Positions 23,917-33,963 of a stretch of DNA of 64,000 nt are shown piece after piece. Below the pieces are notes generated by a model. That model did not search any database. It worked only from the letters and a program-made list of their open reading frames with translations, and was not told the DNA's origin. Position 1 is the first letter of the stretch. Every line of letters starts with the position of its first letter. The stretch lies in contig QVRM01004774.1 in assembly GCA_003439945.1 (NCBI GenBank), positions 186,001 to 250,000 of the forward strand, in the 5' to 3' direction. The position numbers and the translations under genes were made by a program. This stretch comes from Dermanyssus gallinae (lineage: Eukaryota > Arthropoda > Arachnida > Mesostigmata > Dermanyssidae).

Positions 23917-26110
23917 TTAATAATGTTTGTAGTCGCATGCTGCATGTATCTATACGTCAAATGATTCGATATTCGGACACTTGTCTTCACGTAAAATATT
24001 CAGTGACAAAATAGTTCCTTCTAATGATTACAGATAATTGTAGTCGTTGGCGTTCTTCTATTACTTCATGCCTATTTCGTAAATAATTATACCCGATGCT
24101 GTCCATAGATGGCACACGAAGGAAGACAAGCTTAAAAATATCGTTGACATGACCTCTATGGCGGTCAACTGGGAGCACTGTTTTGTAGCATCAAAGTGTA
24201 TCCCGTTCCGAAACTATTAAGAACCGCTTTGCTTGCAATGTAGGCAAACTGATTTATACTAATTCTTTACAGATGGAGTCATCTATGGTGCAACTAGAAA
24301 ACTACTATGTCACCTTTTTCGTCAGAGAGAAGGATACGACTGTATTATGGAAATTGCCCATTTAAGGATATTTTCGTGTGGCCTTTAGCCCCGCTCTGGT
24401 GCTCACTAAGCGCGGCGTTACCTGAGTGACGGCCGATCTAGCGTACCACCCGTGTCACTCTCAGGCGAAAACGCCCAAGATGCTTGGGTGAGGGCATGGT
24501 TGGAAAGAGATCATTTTATCGTGCCACAAGTACAGCTCTCTAAACTCCTTTGGCGAAGATAAACTGAGCATGACTACCAGGTTTCATTTCGGTATACAGC
24601 ATGCCGTAATAACGCAAGACGGCACACTTGAGCCCCGGCACACGTGTATGCCTTCAAACAGGTCCCTTATAGGGTCGCCGTACTATCAATATTTTGCCGA
24701 GTGAATTATTTTAGTTTAACAGGTCACGTATGGTTCCTGTTCCAGGTAGAGACAAACCGAAATTCAATAAGGCCTCGTTAACCGAAGCCAAAGCTAGCGC
24801 TCTTACAAAATGTTTAGCTGAATATATTTATTGTTAGGCTCATTTGCGTACCACTAATATTTAAATTGGCCCTTACGGCGCATTTCCAAAATAGCTCAAG
24901 CGCACACGTTTGCTTACACTTCAATCGGCTAATTACTCCACTTCTGCAGAGCTATACTTTTTTTACAAGTATGCGTCGCCTAAAAACACAAGTAAAAAAA
25001 ACATATACCTGTAAAAACATATACCTATTGCTATATCTGCCCTTTTAACGGTTTCAATCAGACAGTTTAGCACTTGGCCCCAAGATCTCCATACTATCAA
25101 CATGATGTTACCTTGGGAATGTGGAAATTGCTTCAATCGAAGAATTCGTGCTCAGGAAAAGTACGTTTCTTTTATGAATCACATCTGCATATTCAACCAC
25201 TATCGCACCCACCCGCCAAGCATATACCGTAAAAACAAATTCACAAAACAAGAACAAGACACAGCAATTTTCTAAATGTTATTGAAGGTGATGTTTTCCT
25301 TGTCATTATGGTGCATATATTCACAGAATACGAAAAATGCCAGGTTACGTCTACCAGATGCGCCATTCGTGAGTAAGGCGAGATTCATGCATTGCTTCAA
25401 ACTTATTTCCGCATTTAAAATGCATGACGCGCCTTCTGCCGGCGACGTTATGTAGATTACACGATTTGACAATCGATTCTATATAAGCAGCCGCTTTCTT
25501 AGAGCAGATTAGGATGGCAATTAGTTATACAGACGCAACAACGTTGTTTTTCGTGTAATAATAAAGCAGTAACGTTTTAACGCGAGTTTACGTTCAAGCG
25601 GAATTACCTACAATGTCTGTTTATTTGACAAGCCTTTGTATTCACGCCGGAGCGATCATATGCGTTTTTGCACTACCGCTCGCAGCAATGGAATGGTCCG
25701 TTGTTTTCCTTCATACGTGTTTTTCATAGGTTTGAGATTGAGTGAAGGATGTATCGATTCATTTAAAAACTGCCGACTTAACGTACATAGATTGCACAAC
25801 TTAGAACACGCATTTCTAGACTACATAGAATTCTCAGAAGGCTGATATGTCTACATGATTTTTCGCTCATTAATTTAATGCTTCCATGCTTGCCACCTAA
25901 TTGCCTTGACGACGTTTTCCGAACGCGCACGCTAATTGCGACAATATGTTTTGCGGCTGCGGATGACTCAGTGTATTGCCTGCCTTTTTATCGTCGTTAA
26001 ATATTTTAACTGGTACCTTTTAAACAGACAATATGCTGTAGATGTTGTTATATGATATCGTCACGGTATTAATGACTGCACCTCCCGGTTTTTCTTTTCC
26101 CGCTTAAGAG
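22260..26110. other. Intronic stretch without recognised genes
   Basis: Holds an (AGT)n run at about 23395-23415 and an (ATA)n run at about 23870-23914. No transposon protein or exon was recognised in the rest. Confidence 0.5.
23868..23914. repeat. (AAT)n microsatellite
   Basis: About 15 uninterrupted AAT units. Confidence 0.95.
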
Positions 26111-26121
26111 ATGGTCGATTA

Positions 26122-26258
26122 TAGTCCACTCTGGCATTCACTTTGTCTAAATTGGAAACTATAAAAACCAATTTAAATAAAGCGGCTGGTTCAGGACGTG
26201 AACCTACGGCTTCCCGAATGCAGAGCAATGGCTTTGCCAGTAAGCCACCTTCCTCGAT
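26122..26258 (-). mobile_element. SINE-B copy 1 (tRNA-derived)
   Basis: On the minus strand it begins AGGTGGCTTACTGGCAAAGCC (A box). It continues to a mutated B box (TAGGTTCACGTCC) and then the family body AATTTAGACAAAGTGAATGC ending AGAGTGGACT. It is more diverged than the other two copies (39266 and 42511). Confidence 0.8.
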
Positions 26259-26378
26259 GCTTTCCAATACAATTTGTATATCTTTTTCGAAAGGAAGTTT
26301 ACTCGCCCAATGTGCATACGCTTAAGACGCTTATTTAACCAATGATAATAGTAGGAGTGGAGGTAGTATGTATATTCT

Positions 26379-26560
26379 GTCAAGCCCGGTGGCGTGGTGG
26401 CTTAAGCCTGCGCCTCGCAACCGGAGGAGACATATAGGTGCGCGGGTTCGAGCCCCACCGTTGCACATTTGTATTTATGGGGGTAGTCCGTCTGTGAAGC
26501 AATGTGAAAAACAATTCCGTGGACGTTAAATCTTGGCTGAGGGTCAGCTCGAAAACTTTT
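26379..26560 (+). mobile_element. SINE-A copy 3 (full length, with target duplication)
   Basis: A 182-bp element flanked by the perfect 15-bp duplication TAGTATGTATATTCT (26364-26378 and 26561-26575). It starts GTCAAGCCCGGTGGCGTGGT and has an exact pol III B box in GCGGGTTCGAGCCCC. It ends CTTGGCTGAGGGTCAGCTCG plus AAAACTTTT, a pol III-type T run. The absence of a poly(A) or TA tail suggests a LINE partner that recognises the 3' body. Confidence 0.92.
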
Positions 26561-26629
26561 TAGTATGTATATTCTAGGTGCAAACAGTAGTACTAGCAGT
26601 AAATAATGCTACTATGGATTGCCTTATCA

Positions 26630-26800
26630 ATTTTTTCTCGGGCTAACTCTGCGCCAATACGTTTAACATCCATGAAATCGCTTTTGCATTGCTTCGTGAG
26701 ACGGACCCCATAAGTACAATTGTGCAACGGCAAAGATTGAACCAATCTGTTTTCTCCAATCGCAAGGCGCACGCAATGCACCATGCCACCGGGCTCGGTC
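26630..26800 (-). mobile_element. SINE-A copy 4
   Basis: Minus-strand copy starting GACCGAGCCCGGTGGCATGG at 26800 and containing CGTTGCACAATTGTACTTAT and GGATGTTAAACGTATTGGCG. It is more mutated than copies 1 and 3 (B box changed to GGTTCAATC). No clear target duplication was found. It lies only 70 bp from copy 3, in opposite orientation. Confidence 0.82.
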
Positions 26801-27323
26801 AAAAAACATGGACTATTATAACTCTGTTGTGAGCCCTTGCAGTGTAGCTGCTGTTACAGGTTTGCCTTACCACTGTCGCAATACCTCTCCGCCTGACACG
26901 TCATGTTACAACATACTTTTTTTGGCTGGTGAGGAAAGTCTACATGATGAGCGCAAGTGTATGTAGCGTGACGCAGCGCGTTTTATCGCATTGCTTAACG
27001 TATGATATTTATCGACTAAGGCATTAATGGCGCGTCGGTTACAGCGATTTGTTAGCCTAGTTAGTCACGCCGTTGCCAGTTGCTTTTTATCTTAGCATAT
27101 AATACATAAGCGACAACCAGAGGCAGAGACATGCGTAAAATGCATCCCACTAATGAAGGCTGTTTCAAACTTGTTCAATTAACAAATCATCACTTGGTTT
27201 ACTTGGCTCGTCGGATTTGATTCAGCTAGAAAATTATAAAAAGGTTTTCATAGCTCCGCCGGCACACGTTAGCTGTGATTTGGATTTTTTTTCTTTTACA
27301 CATTTTTTGTGACTTGAGGGCAA

Positions 27324-27324
<1 letters not shown>

Positions 27325-27357
<33 letters not shown>
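27325..27357. repeat. (TA)n tract at the 5' edge of the retrotransposon
   Basis: TA run of about 33 bp, ending where the GC-richer retrotransposon sequence begins (CTTTTTTTCGGCGTTCGAAC). Confidence 0.95.
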
Positions 27358-27721
27358 CTTTTTTTCGGCGTTCGAACGTCGAGGTGTGCGGACGTGTTTT
27401 CGGTGACTTACGAATAGTGCGACGTTTCCTGGCTCGTGTGCTACGGCCTGACTTGGCAGTGGCCCAGTCGGATCGCCTATACATTGCGCTCCGTTCAAGA
27501 CTAGAGACTGTTTCATTCGTGAACCGTGAGGTGCCGTTTAGTTAATCGGTGCTCCTGTGCAGCATACTTTTTATTACTTGTGTTCCAAAACAGCCACGCC
27601 ATAACACGGCTTCTGTTCCGTCAATTTAGACGGTGGAGCCGTTCTGGCAACCGGCTGATTCCGCGTGCCTGCACGCGCCTACATTCGGCGCCAGTGCGAC
27701 TGTTTGTAAACAATCACTTGC

Positions 27722-27925
27722 CTTGGTGACATATATATACAAGGCGCTGGTGACATATATACAGAAGGTGACATACATATATATATGGTTATATATATAT
27801 ACACAAGGCGACATATATACAAGACAGTGGTGACATATATATATATATATACAAGGCGACATACATACACACATTGGTGACATATATATACATATACTCG
27901 GCGATATAACTATACAAGGCATTGC
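27722..27925 (+). repeat. Degenerate tandem repeat in the retrotransposon 5' UTR
   Basis: About eight imperfect units based on GGTGACATATATATACAAGG, with spacing that varies because the internal TA runs differ in length. It ends about 20 bp before the ORF1 start. It may act as a repeated internal promoter or leader module. That role is inferred from comparable 5' UTR repeats in other LINEs. Confidence 0.75.
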
Positions 27926-27946
27926 GAGTGAATTTGAAACGCGATT

Positions 27947-29341
27947 ATGGGTCCTAATGACCCGGCCCGGCTAGCTGTGCCTCCAGCTAGCCTGGACATA
28001 GCAAACATTCGCACTGATGCACCTACAGCCGTCGATGACATATCGAGGCCTGCTAGCGCCATGAGTAACAAATCGGCGGGCGTCAAGCGAAGAAGGCAAG
28101 GCGTCGATGCTGACTCGGTGGTTGATGAGCCCTCGCTTGACGATGGTTTCACCGTTGTTACTAGCGCAAGGGTTAAAAAGACCGTGCTGCGGGAGCAAAA
28201 ACAATTAGACCGGCTGAAAAGCGAAGTCAATTCAGGAGCATTTGGAGCATTCAGGGTTCGCCTCAGACACAAGGAGAATCCTGACGGGAGTTTAGCCGAC
28301 TTCAAGGAAGGTTCGATGTTAAGGCTATTCAAGGCTATTCACAGTCTAGTGCCGGAGGGCCGAATTTCTGGCGACAAGAGTGGCATCTTTATCAACGTCT
28401 CCTCCATCGAGGTGGCTCAGAAGCTTTCACGCCTAACATGCGTAGATGACATCCCGGTGACCGCCTATTGCCCAGGCTTGGCCTCGTTTAAGGCCAGGAT
28501 TCAAGGTGTCTGCACGTCGCTAACAGAGGAAGAGATTGTAACGGAGCTATCAAACGTCGGCGTCACAGCTGCCCGAAGACTGATCGTCTCTTCTGGCAAT
28601 CAAAAGAAGCCTTTGCCAAAAGTGATCCTGACTTTCGATCATCAACCACCGGCGTCAGTGTTCCTGGGCTACCGCTCGCATGCAGTGGTTTTGGAACCCG
28701 ACCAGCCCAGAGTCTGCTTCAACTGCTCCAGGGTTGGCCATATTGCGGCGAGCTGCTCACTTCCTAAGGCTTGTCGCAATTGTGGCAAAGGGGGCCATCT
28801 AGCTGCCGACTGTCCTAACGCAGCCAAATGTGTCAACTGCGGTGGACCTCACGATGCAAAATCACCCAGCTGCCCGCGACTATTCTACCTGAGAGAAAGG
28901 AATCGGGTCCTAATGGAAGCCAGAACCCTCCACCAGGTTCGGGCTACCCACCCGGATGCAACTATTAACGAAGCCTTGGTAGCGCCTGCGCCCTCTTCAC
29001 GGGGCTCTAGTGTTGTTGGCCCAGCTTCATCAGCCCCGCAGGAGGCGACTTATGCCTCAGTGGTGCGCGGCATCGCGGTTGGGGGAAACACCACCCCGCA
29101 GCTCCTTCTGCCTCGGCCCAGAGCGGCTCCCAAGCAGCGTCGTCGAGCTAAGCCACGAACGAACGTCACTCGCACTCGTCTTCGGGGACCTCGCAAGCCA
29201 GTGGCTCAAGGATCGACCGGATTAGTCCGGGACTTAATATCTATAAAGTCCGAACTGTCAAAAATGGTTAAGTCAATCACGAACGCGCTACAGCCCTTAT
29301 TGGCGCTGCTGTCGGTTGCTAGCAATTTTAGACAATCATAA
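27947..29341 (+). CDS. Retrotransposon ORF1, Gag-like nucleic-acid binding protein
   Basis: 464 codons, intact, starting ATGGGTCCTAATGAC. The N-terminal 90 residues are polar with a basic patch (GVKRRRQG). A central region (about 120-250) is probably an RNA-binding fold of the type found in Jockey/R1 Gag proteins. Then come three zinc knuckles: C257-C260-H265-C270 and C276-C279-H284-C289 (both CX2CX4HX4C), and C295-C298-H302-C309 (CX2CX3HX6C). The CVNCGGPH form of the last is typical of arthropod LINE ORF1 proteins. The C terminus has a basic stretch (KQRRRAKPR). The stop TAA overlaps the ORF2 start as TAATG. The expected role is to package element RNA. Gag-like ORF1 proteins are common in apurinic-endonuclease LINEs, less so with a restriction-like endonuclease. 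Confidence 0.88.
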   Translation: MGPNDPARLAVPPASLDIANIRTDAPTAVDDISRPASAMSNKSAGVKRRRQGVDADSVVDEPSLDDGFTVVTSARVKKTVLREQKQLDRLKSEVNSGAFGAFRVRLRHKENPDGSLADFKEGSMLRLFKAIHSLVPEGRISGDKSGIFINVSSIEVAQKLSRLTCVDDIPVTAYCPGLASFKARIQGVCTSLTEEEIVTELSNVGVTAARRLIVSSGNQKKPLPKVILTFDHQPPASVFLGYRSHAVVLEPDQPRVCFNCSRVGHIAASCSLPKACRNCGKGGHLAADCPNAAKCVNCGGPHDAKSPSCPRLFYLRERNRVLMEARTLHQVRATHPDATINEALVAPAPSSRGSSVVGPASSAPQEATYASVVRGIAVGGNTTPQLLLPRPRAAPKQRRRAKPRTNVTRTRLRGPRKPVAQGSTGLVRDLISIKSELSKMVKSITNALQPLLALLSVASNFRQS

Positions 29342-32289
29342 TGACGGGTGATCACAACAATTGCAGGACAGTGACACAACCCATACATGCCACCTTGCCG
29401 GATCCTTCAGAAGGCGCCGGCCCAAGCTCCACATCAGGGCAGAACCCTGCGACAACACCAGACCCCTTGGGGTCTAATAGGGTAACTTGTCACCAATGCG
29501 GCCAAACTTTCGCCAGGCGAGGCTTCCGTAGACATGTCACGGTCAAACATGGGGGCGGGGGCGCCACTCTAGTCCCTAACGGCGTCATGAACGAGTCCAA
29601 TTTCGACCTCACGGAGTGCATCCAGGCGTTCATGAAAAATGGAAAGCTGGTTCGTATCTTGCCCAAAGTGGTAAGGAAGTCGGTGGCTGACGCCCTGTCA
29701 GAGGTGTGTATTAAGGTTGCCTCGGACAACGACGACGCCGCCTGGCTCGGGCTTTTCTCTTTCGCTCCAGTCGTGCTGAGGTTACCAATAGGCTGCAGGG
29801 ATACACGCTCTCTAGCAGTGGTCATCAGAAAGAACTTAGTGGAGTTTCGACGCGGCGTTCGGCTTACAGATCTGGTTCCCCTGCTCACGGCAGGAGAGTC
29901 GGGTGGTAATGCTGAGCAAAATCAGTCGATCACGCGGGCCGTGTCAGCCAAGCTATCGGACGGGGACGTGTCCGGAGCAGCCCGCCTTCTTCTATCTGAT
30001 GACGTCATGGTCGATGAGCCAGCGGCCGCAGCGTCGTTACGGGAAAAACACCCCCCCGCGCAACCGGACTTGTGCTGGCCGTCTCCCCCACCCTTACAGC
30101 TCTTACCTTCATCTACGTCGGCCGAGGATGTTCGTTTTGCTGTCGGATCATTTGCAAAGAGTTCGAGCGCGGGCCTGGATTTTATGAGACCTCGACTCCT
30201 ACAGGACCTTCTGTCACCGACTCTCGGCTGCTCATCCGACACACTTAGTAAGGCCCTAGCGAAGGTAATTGACCTACTGCGATGGGGAGCCCCGCATCCA
30301 AGGTGGTGTCCCCTCATCTTCGGAGCGAGACTGTTTGCGCTGAAGAAGAAAGACGGCTCGTTCAGACCTATCGCTTGCTCTTCTGTACTACGTAGGGTCG
30401 CGGCAAAATTAGCAGTGAGGGATTCTAGAGATCTTATCAACCTAGCAATTGGGCCCCACCAGTTGGGTTTTTACACCAAGGGGGGTGCTGAAATAATGAT
30501 CCACGCCACCAGGGCTTTTATAGATTCTCGAATCGATCCGTCCGTGCTAGTTAAGCTTGATTTTAAGAACGCTTTTAACACTGTGAAAAGGAATCACCTG
30601 TTGAGAGTGGTCGGAGATGAGGCCCCTGGCATCTATCACCAAGTGAAATTGGCCTACGGTGATTCGTCGCACTTGGTTTTACCCTCGGCACTGCTCACCT
30701 CGGCTGTAGGGGTTCAGCAAGGAGACCCCCTCGCCCCCCCTCTGTTCTGTCTTGCCGTTAAGGACTTGGTGAACTCACTCGAGAGTCCACTCAACCTTTG
30801 GTATTTAGATGACGGGGTCATCGCAGGCAACATTGGTACGGTCTGTGAGGACATAAAGAAGATCTTAAGTTTCGCTACATGCAGTGGTCTGGAGCTGAAC
30901 CCAACCAAGTGTGAGGTTCACATTATCGGCTCAGGTACAGCCGATATCTCCGCTTTACGGGATCTTCTTCCGGGGTGCCGCGTAACAGGCGACGACTTGG
31001 ACCTCCTCGGGGTACCCCTGTTTTCTTGCCACCTTGGACCGAAAATCGAACAAGAAAGAGAAAAGCTCGAGATCGGCTTCAATCGCCTTCCCCAGCTTGG
31101 CGCTCACCGGGGGTTGTACCTTCTGCGCGCATGTTTCTCTGCGTCAAGGCTAAACTACCTGTTCAGGGGAATCAAGTGTTCAGCCTTTTCGCCCCAGTTG
31201 GAGGAAATAAACTTGAAGCTAGGCCTGGCGTTGGAATCTATACTTAACCTGCGGTTGCGAAACGACCCCTTAGTTCAAGCCGCCTTACCGGTAGCCAGAG
31301 GTGGACTGGGCCTGCCTGAAGCAGTTTCTCTTGCAATCGCAGCACACATCGCATCCTTGCATTCGGCGACGAATGGCGTTGAAGCTAATCTGGACCCCGA
31401 AGCAGTTTCAAATTTTCGAGCTACGCTTGAACGAACTCAGGAAGATGCCATAGCATTTTGTGGGTCTCTACCGGAGACCCCCTCATTTCAGCGCGCGTCG
31501 TCAGAGCTGGCAAACAACGGTCGTTGGAATGGCTTATGGGACCGAACAACTACGGCCGCCAACAAAGCGAGGCTACTGGCAGTTTCTTCACCGGGTGCAG
31601 GTGCATGGCTGCAGGCCCTCCCAAGCCCTCAGCTAGGCACCCTCCTGGACGACGAGTCCACTCGCATACTAGTCGGGTTGAGGCTGGGAGCAGAGCTAGT
31701 CTCCCCACACCGGTGCAGATGCGGTGACGAGGTCGATTCCCTAGGCCACCACGGACTTTCCTGTCCCCAAAGTTCAGGTAGAATCGCGCGCCACTCAGCC
31801 CTGAATGAGACATTCAGCAGGGGGTTGCGATCGGCAGGCTACCCATGCATTTTGGAGCCGTCTGGCTTAGTCAGAGATGATGCCAGGAGACCAGATGGTA
31901 TGACCTTGACTCCGTTCGAGCGGGGCCAAATGCTGGTATGGGACGCGACCGTAACCGACTCTTTAGCCCCCTCAATGGTCGGTACGGGCGCAGCCCGCCC
32001 TGGACACGCGGTAGCCCTGGCGGAGGCAGCCAAGTGCAGAAAGTACTCCAGTGTCGGCTACCCACACCTGTTCTCACCTCTCGCATTCGAGACATTGGGC
32101 GGGCCTGGAGTGCTCACGAAGAAACTGCTCAACGACGTCGGGAGAAAACTGGCACTCGCTACAGGAGACAAGAGGGCAGGCGAATATCTACTACAACGTC
32201 TCTCATTAGACGTTCAGAGGGGGAATGCCGCTTCGGTGAGAGGTACCCTGGCTAGGTGGACCAGCCCAAGCCTGGACCTAACACCTTGA
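29341..32289 (+). CDS. Retrotransposon ORF2: C2H2 finger, reverse transcriptase, restriction-like endonuclease
   Basis: 982 codons, intact. Residues C50, C53, H65 and H70 form a C2H2 finger (CHQCGQTFARRGFRRH), likely for target or RNA binding. The RT spans about residues 330-560: LKKKDGSFRPIACSS before motif A, LVKLDFKNAFNTVK (D407), VGVQQGDPLAPPLFCL, and YLDD with D490 and D491. Near the C terminus is a CCHC motif (C792, C794, H803 or H804, C808: CRCGDEVDSLGHHGLSC). It is followed by RRPDG (D852) and WDATV (D868), giving the PD-X15-D catalytic pattern of restriction-like endonucleases. No apurinic endonuclease precedes the RT. The protein should nick the target and prime reverse transcription on site. 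The start codon overlaps the ORF1 stop, so translation probably depends on reinitiation. Confidence 0.9.
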   Translation: MTGDHNNCRTVTQPIHATLPDPSEGAGPSSTSGQNPATTPDPLGSNRVTCHQCGQTFARRGFRRHVTVKHGGGGATLVPNGVMNESNFDLTECIQAFMKNGKLVRILPKVVRKSVADALSEVCIKVASDNDDAAWLGLFSFAPVVLRLPIGCRDTRSLAVVIRKNLVEFRRGVRLTDLVPLLTAGESGGNAEQNQSITRAVSAKLSDGDVSGAARLLLSDDVMVDEPAAAASLREKHPPAQPDLCWPSPPPLQLLPSSTSAEDVRFAVGSFAKSSSAGLDFMRPRLLQDLLSPTLGCSSDTLSKALAKVIDLLRWGAPHPRWCPLIFGARLFALKKKDGSFRPIACSSVLRRVAAKLAVRDSRDLINLAIGPHQLGFYTKGGAEIMIHATRAFIDSRIDPSVLVKLDFKNAFNTVKRNHLLRVVGDEAPGIYHQVKLAYGDSSHLVLPSALLTSAVGVQQGDPLAPPLFCLAVKDLVNSLESPLNLWYLDDGVIAGNIGTVCEDIKKILSFATCSGLELNPTKCEVHIIGSGTADISALRDLLPGCRVTGDDLDLLGVPLFSCHLGPKIEQEREKLEIGFNRLPQLGAHRGLYLLRACFSASRLNYLFRGIKCSAFSPQLEEINLKLGLALESILNLRLRNDPLVQAALPVARGGLGLPEAVSLAIAAHIASLHSATNGVEANLDPEAVSNFRATLERTQEDAIAFCGSLPETPSFQRASSELANNGRWNGLWDRTTTAANKARLLAVSSPGAGAWLQALPSPQLGTLLDDESTRILVGLRLGAELVSPHRCRCGDEVDSLGHHGLSCPQSSGRIARHSALNETFSRGLRSAGYPCILEPSGLVRDDARRPDGMTLTPFERGQMLVWDATVTDSLAPSMVGTGAARPGHAVALAEAAKCRKYSSVGYPHLFSPLAFETLGGPGVLTKKLLNDVGRKLALATGDKRAGEYLLQRLSLDVQRGNAASVRGTLARWTSPSLDLTP

Positions 32290-32360
32290 GTTTTGCCCCG
32301 AGCGGGTGGTGCACATGTTCTTACACCACAATTGTATACTTTGTCACACATAAATAAATG

Positions 32361-32362
<2 letters not shown>
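32290..32362 (+). other. Retrotransposon 3' UTR
   Basis: A short 3' UTR (GTTTTGCCCCGAGCGGGTGG onward) containing the possible hairpin CCCGAGCGGG and then ATAAATAAATGATTA. Elements of this type use the 3' UTR RNA to recruit their own RT. No poly(A) tail is present. Confidence 0.7.

Positions 32363-32431
<69 letters not shown>
32363..32431. repeat. (TA)n tract at the 3' edge of the retrotransposon
   Basis: TA run of about 69 bp directly after the element's ATGATTA end. It is more than twice the length of the 5' tract. Confidence 0.96.
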
Positions 32432-32432
<1 letters not shown>

Positions 32433-32451
32433 ATAATTTTACGGCAGTATT

Positions 32452-32960
32452 CTTTATTGGTGGTAACCCCAGATGGCGAACATTCGTGAAAGATGATTTC
32501 CTTGTATTCGAAAAAGCAGTCAAAAGGACCTTGGTCTTGTTTCTGCCCTGTCTAAATTTTTTCGATCGACTCCGTCATTGGAAGCGCCGCTGAGAGGATT
32601 GGGCTTTGCTCTCGATGTTGTAACCATGTACCCATGACTCGTCTCCTGTAATCACTCTCTGAAGCAATTCCCGATTACCTGCTAGGTTCCGCCTAAAAGT
32701 TAAATTTGGAAATTTCCTGATAGGCGTTAATATGCTGGAAATTCAACATTTTTAAAATGAATTTCCCTTCCAGTTCTCTGATGCAATAAATATCGGTCAT
32801 GAATGTTACAATTGATCCATAAGATCACTTTAAACATATGATTTGGTCTCTAGCACAGAACGTCGCGTAGATTCGTTCCTCCTTCATTTTAGACTTCTAA
32901 AACATCGCTGAACCTCGTTCCCTTCACTGCCACAGCCAAACTGAAGCAATGAAGGCCGCT
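32452..32960 (-). pseudogene. Decayed mariner-family transposase
   Basis: On the minus strand, near 32610-32665, the frame reads RVITGDESWVHGYNIESKAQ and then SSQRRF. This is the conserved block around the first catalytic aspartate of mariner transposases. Further on, RNKTKVLLTAF fits the following conserved 'KVMLTVFFD' block, shortened and frameshifted. The region upstream on that strand (32700-32960) is AT-rich and broken. No terminal repeats are visible. It directly follows the (TA)n tract beside the LINE and belongs to a different mariner lineage from the one at 35 kb. Confidence 0.65.
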
Positions 32961-33069
32961 GCCGGAATTTGGCCTGAATGCGCTTCTAAACAAAACAAGC
33001 CGGAATTCCTCGGTAATTTGGGTTACATTTTTTTAAAATCAACGTAATCGGACTTGCCGATCTGTCTTC

Positions 33070-33070
33070 G

Positions 33071-33099
<29 letters not shown>
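33070..33099. repeat. (TA)n microsatellite
   Basis: TA run of about 30 bp, about 110 bp past the recognisable part of the minus-strand mariner remnant. Confidence 0.95.
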
Positions 33100-33100
<1 letters not shown>

Positions 33101-33102
<2 letters not shown>

Positions 33103-33826
33103 AGGTTACTGTAAAGTTGTGAAGGTTCAGGTACCCAGGTAAATCCAAATAAAGGACCTTCTGTAGTAAGTTGACTTTAGAATAGTTGAATTGGGGCTAA
33201 TTCGGTTGGCAAGCGCAGCATACTAATCCCTTTGGGGGTGAGCTCATAGTAACGAAATTAAGAATCAGGGCTGGCAAAAAGCAAAGATAAGGCAGAAGGT
33301 ACGCTTAGTGAGTACGAAGCTCGACGAAACCAAGAAGACCAACCGTCAAGGTTGATTCCCTCACTTCCAAAGAATGAAAAGTATTTAATTCTGTTGTCTT
33401 ACTGGCGACCGTGCGTAACTAGCATATATACATCTTCGTAAACAAATACCAAACAAATTATATTCTAATGCATTTAGCATTAACTCACACGAATGTATTT
33501 GCTTTTGACGCAGCCCATATTCCGCATTAGTCAAGTGGCAGAAGGCTCTGAATGAACACACTGTGGCTGGTCGAGTTTTTCGCTACATGTGACGTCCTGA
33601 TGGTTTTGCGTCGTCGGTGTCTTGAGGATGGTAGTAATGAAGCATCAGGCTAGTTTGTAGTCAAAATCGACCCAACGAAACCCATATATACGATATCTTG
33701 GTCGAGCATCGAAGCCCGAATTGCCTGTTCTCCGGGAGACAGTATCGGCAGGACCAGTGGCACAGAACATATGTGCAAACATCGAACACATTTGATTGAT
33801 TTCAGTTACGTGTTCCACGAACACTT

Positions 33827-33830
<4 letters not shown>
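33101..33830. other. Unannotated intronic stretch
   Basis: No coding pattern recognised. Confidence 0.4.

Positions 33831-33831
<1 letters not shown>

Positions 33832-33858
<27 letters not shown>
33832..33858. repeat. (TA)n microsatellite
   Basis: TA run of about 27 bp. Confidence 0.95.
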
Positions 33859-33864
<6 letters not shown>

Positions 33865-33922
33865 ATATTGTGATGATCTATTAATCATTTATAATACGTT
33901 TGCACACTCGGCAGTGCTCGCC

Positions 33923-33925
<3 letters not shown>

Positions 33926-33958
<33 letters not shown>
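33926..33958. repeat. (TA)n microsatellite
   Basis: TA run of about 33 bp, 67 bp from the previous tract. Confidence 0.95.

Positions 33959-33959
<1 letters not shown>

Positions 33960-33963
<4 letters not shown>

Larger units (their letters stand above)
27358..32362 (+). mobile_element. Apparently complete two-ORF retrotransposon with restriction-like endonuclease, inserted in (TA)n
   Basis: A 5.0-kb element comprising a 589-nt 5' UTR, two overlapping intact ORFs and a 74-nt 3' UTR ending CACACATAAATAAATGATTA. It has no LTRs and no poly(A). Both ends abut TA microsatellite, so the exact boundaries and the target duplication cannot be read. The domain order is Gag-like CCHC ORF1, then C2H2, RT and restriction-like endonuclease in ORF2. 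That places it with the R2/R4-type LINEs that lack an apurinic endonuclease. Dong, an R4-like element, is known to prefer TA-rich simple repeats. Intact ORFs imply a young, possibly active copy. Its GC content is higher than its surroundings. Confidence 0.85.

Noticed and set aside
27626..27922. Minus-strand frames rich in YIYIC as proteins
   Set aside because: They are antisense readings of the TA-rich tandem array in the retrotransposon 5' UTR.
27358..32362. LTR retrotransposon or endogenous virus
   Set aside because: No long terminal repeats, protease, RNase H or integrase; the C2H2-RT-restriction-like endonuclease order is that of a non-LTR element.
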